A stretch of DNA of 20,495 nucleotides, from the NCBI GenBank assembly GCA_019649035.1, contig BMAT01006179.1, positions 545,750 to 566,244 on the forward strand, in the 5' to 3' direction. Under the pieces are notes generated by a model. The model was given only the letters and a program-made list of their open reading frames with translations. It made no database searches and was not told the DNA's origin. The stretch comes from Elysia marginata (Eukaryota; Mollusca; Gastropoda; Plakobranchidae). Positions 19,448 to 20,495 of this stretch are shown one piece after another. Within the stretch, counting starts at the first letter, position 1. Each line of letters opens with the position of its first letter. Both the position numbers and the translations under genes were made by a program.

Positions 19448-19764
19448 GGCAGCGTGGCAGAGTGGTTAGCGCGTCGGACTTGCGATCTGGAGGTCGAGGG
19501 TTCGATTCCCGACCATGTCATGTTGCAAGTGCCTTGGGAAATCAATTTACCCTAACTTTCCCCAGTCCACCTACCTGTAAAACGGGTACCTGGCTAAAGG
19601 CAGTTCTTGAAATTTGTGGAATGTTAGTATTTGAGCGCCTAACAGGCTGCCGTACTGTAATGCTCTGAAATATGAGTTGAATTGGCTCTGGTGTGTATAG
19701 GCCTGCTGGGGTAAATATGTAAAGCCATGAGACTGCCTTCGGCGGTGGAGGACTCTAAACATAT
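19448..19764 (+). mobile_element. tRNA-derived SINE, family A (better-preserved copy)
   Basis: A tRNA-like head at 19448-19520 carries an intact A box (TGGCAGAGTGG, 19455-19465) and an intact B box (GGTTCGATTCC, 19499-19509). The anticodon arm is pairable with loop CTTGCGA, which would read as TGC. The body has AAAACGGGTACCTGGCTAAA, GAATGTTAGTATTTGAGCG, GCCGTACTG and TGCCTTCGGCGGTGG. It ends at CATATTTATTA, where the (TTA)n tail starts. The intact Pol III boxes make this a younger copy than 1074-1345. Frames through the head (VAEWLARRTCDLEVEGSIP) are a well-known spurious translation of tRNA-headed SINEs and not a protein gene. Confidence 0.93.
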
Positions 19765-19783
19765 TTATTATTATTATTATTAA

Positions 19784-19814
<31 letters not shown>

Positions 19815-19850
19815 ATTACTATTATTATTATTATTATTATTATTTTTTTA

Positions 19851-19888
<38 letters not shown>

Positions 19889-19898
19889 GTAATTATTG
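19765..19898. repeat. Interrupted (TTA)n tail and microsatellite
   Basis: TTA units with several interruptions (TTAATA, TATAATTACT, TTTTTTTATTG, GTAATTATT). It directly follows the SINE body and is likely its grown tail. Confidence 0.93.
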
Positions 19899-20446
19899 CA
19901 TCAAATGCTCTAATGTCATGAATTGACTTGGAACTGCTAACAGGAAGTGTATTTGGAAAAAATATATAAGCAGACATTTTTTGTAAAGTATTCAGACAAA
20001 CCAATCAAAAAATGGCAGGGAAAAGGTTTGATTTGACCTTTCTCAGCTTCTATTAGAGGCAGTTTGTTGCAGACAATATACCTTGGGGACAAACTGTAAT
20101 ATTCTGTCTTTTCCAGCTGACTAGGCTGACGACTCCCCGGAGATTCCCCCTCATCATTCTCGGGTGAACAGATTTTCAGTGTGCACAGCAGAACTGCTGC
20201 CAGACTGTTGGTCAGTGAAAGATAAAAGTGGGACCGCAAAAACTCTGTAGGATAGTCAACCTGCATTCTTCTCCACGTTAATTTTTAAATTCTATGTTTA
20301 TAAGCGAGATGAAAGACATTATTTATTATAAGATGATAAATATGTAGTTTGCATCTTTAACCTACATGTTTTATGCACCATACTAATAATACTGATTATA
20401 ATTATCTTGCTGACATTAGGCAAAAAAAAATCATTTTAGCACCGTC
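19899..20446. other. DNA right of the SINE; no confirmed gene
   Basis: GC content rises at about 20100-20270, where a minus-strand open frame lies (listed separately). 20280-20440 is AT-rich with nothing recognised. Confidence 0.5.
19937..20266 (-). CDS. Unrecognised 109-codon open frame
   Basis: The longest open frame in the window that is not caused by a repeat or a known transposon. From the ATG at 20264-20266 the first ~80 residues are balanced in composition, with CTG, CAG and GAG codons unusual for this AT-rich region (for example SLTNSLAAVLLCTLKICSPE, then SRQPSQLEKTEYYSLSPRY). The last ~25 residues are lower in information. A possible acceptor-like AG precedes GTTGAC at 20261-20262 on the minus strand, but without a good pyrimidine tract. 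No domain is recognised. It may be a host exon, a transposon fragment or chance. Confidence 0.22.
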   Translation of the reverse strand: MQVDYPTEFLRSHFYLSLTNSLAAVLLCTLKICSPENDEGESPGSRQPSQLEKTEYYSLSPRYIVCNKLPLIEAEKGQIKPFPCHFLIGLSEYFTKNVCLYIFSKYTSC

Positions 20447-20495
20447 ACCACTACCACCATCATTGCTGCTGCGGCTGCTACTACTACTACTACTA
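20447..20495. repeat. Trinucleotide tract ending in (CTA)6
   Basis: CACCACTACCACCATCATT, then GCTGCTGCGGCTG, then pure CTA from 20478 to the last base. It is the reverse complement type of the (AGT)n at the left end and runs off the window. Confidence 0.92.

Noticed and set aside
19425..19910. AAATGCT on both sides of the family A SINE as a target duplication
   Set aside because: The left copy is about 15 bases away from the SINE start and only seven bases match; not adjacent enough to trust.
1..20495. CRISPR array, prokaryotic operon or phage features
   Set aside because: No regularly spaced repeats with unique spacers, no long adjacent genes; all recognisable content is eukaryotic repeat DNA.

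Overview
This window looks like gene-poor, AT-rich nuclear DNA from an invertebrate animal. A mollusc, perhaps a heterobranch gastropod, is my best guess. There are no bacterial-style operons, no ribosome-binding-site-spaced genes and no CRISPR array. What is recognisable is eukaryotic repeat biology: long trinucleotide and dinucleotide microsatellites, tRNA-headed SINEs (one with a body I associate with mollusc SINEs), and decayed non-LTR retrotransposons. The mollusc call rests on recalled repeat families, not on a search.

Layout. 1-384 is an imperfect (AGT)n microsatellite. 1074-1345 and 1717-1970 are two tRNA-headed SINEs of different families. 2461-2677 is a 2.2-copy tandem repeat with a ~100-bp unit. 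2.7-6.1 kb is mostly unassigned but holds an E-box cluster, a long hairpin, two pairs of diverged direct repeats and a GC-rich palindrome. 6.1-6.6 kb has two weak coding signals: a possible terminal exon and a stretch resembling the N-terminus of a Ty1/copia-type Gag. 7319-7376 is (CT)29, and 10002-10203 is a TTC/polypyrimidine tract. About 10.6-15.5 kb is AT-rich DNA in which I see no gene. 15.5-16.9 kb is bounded by an 18-bp near-perfect inverted repeat and carries a purine-rich decayed frame, AGATCT palindromes and a CRE palindrome.

The most informative region is 17.28-19.90 kb, a nest of transposable elements. A decayed plus-strand non-LTR reverse transcriptase is split exactly inside its conserved NLRPI/LLNT motif by a 5'-truncated minus-strand LINE of the CR1/L2 type. 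That younger LINE has a C-terminal RT part, a 3' UTR and a (TTA)n tail. It is flanked by a CAATAA direct repeat at 17593-17598 and 18868-18873, which looks like a target-site duplication. A SINE with its own (TTA)n tail follows at 19448-19898. Both RTs carry one-base shifts, most at homopolymer runs, so neither copy is functional as read.

The window starts inside (AGT)n and ends inside (CTA)n, the reverse complement. This suggests contig ends that stopped in microsatellites. I find no complete host protein-coding gene. Two short open stretches (6121-6246 plus, 19937-20266 minus) are the only candidates for host exons, and both are weak.
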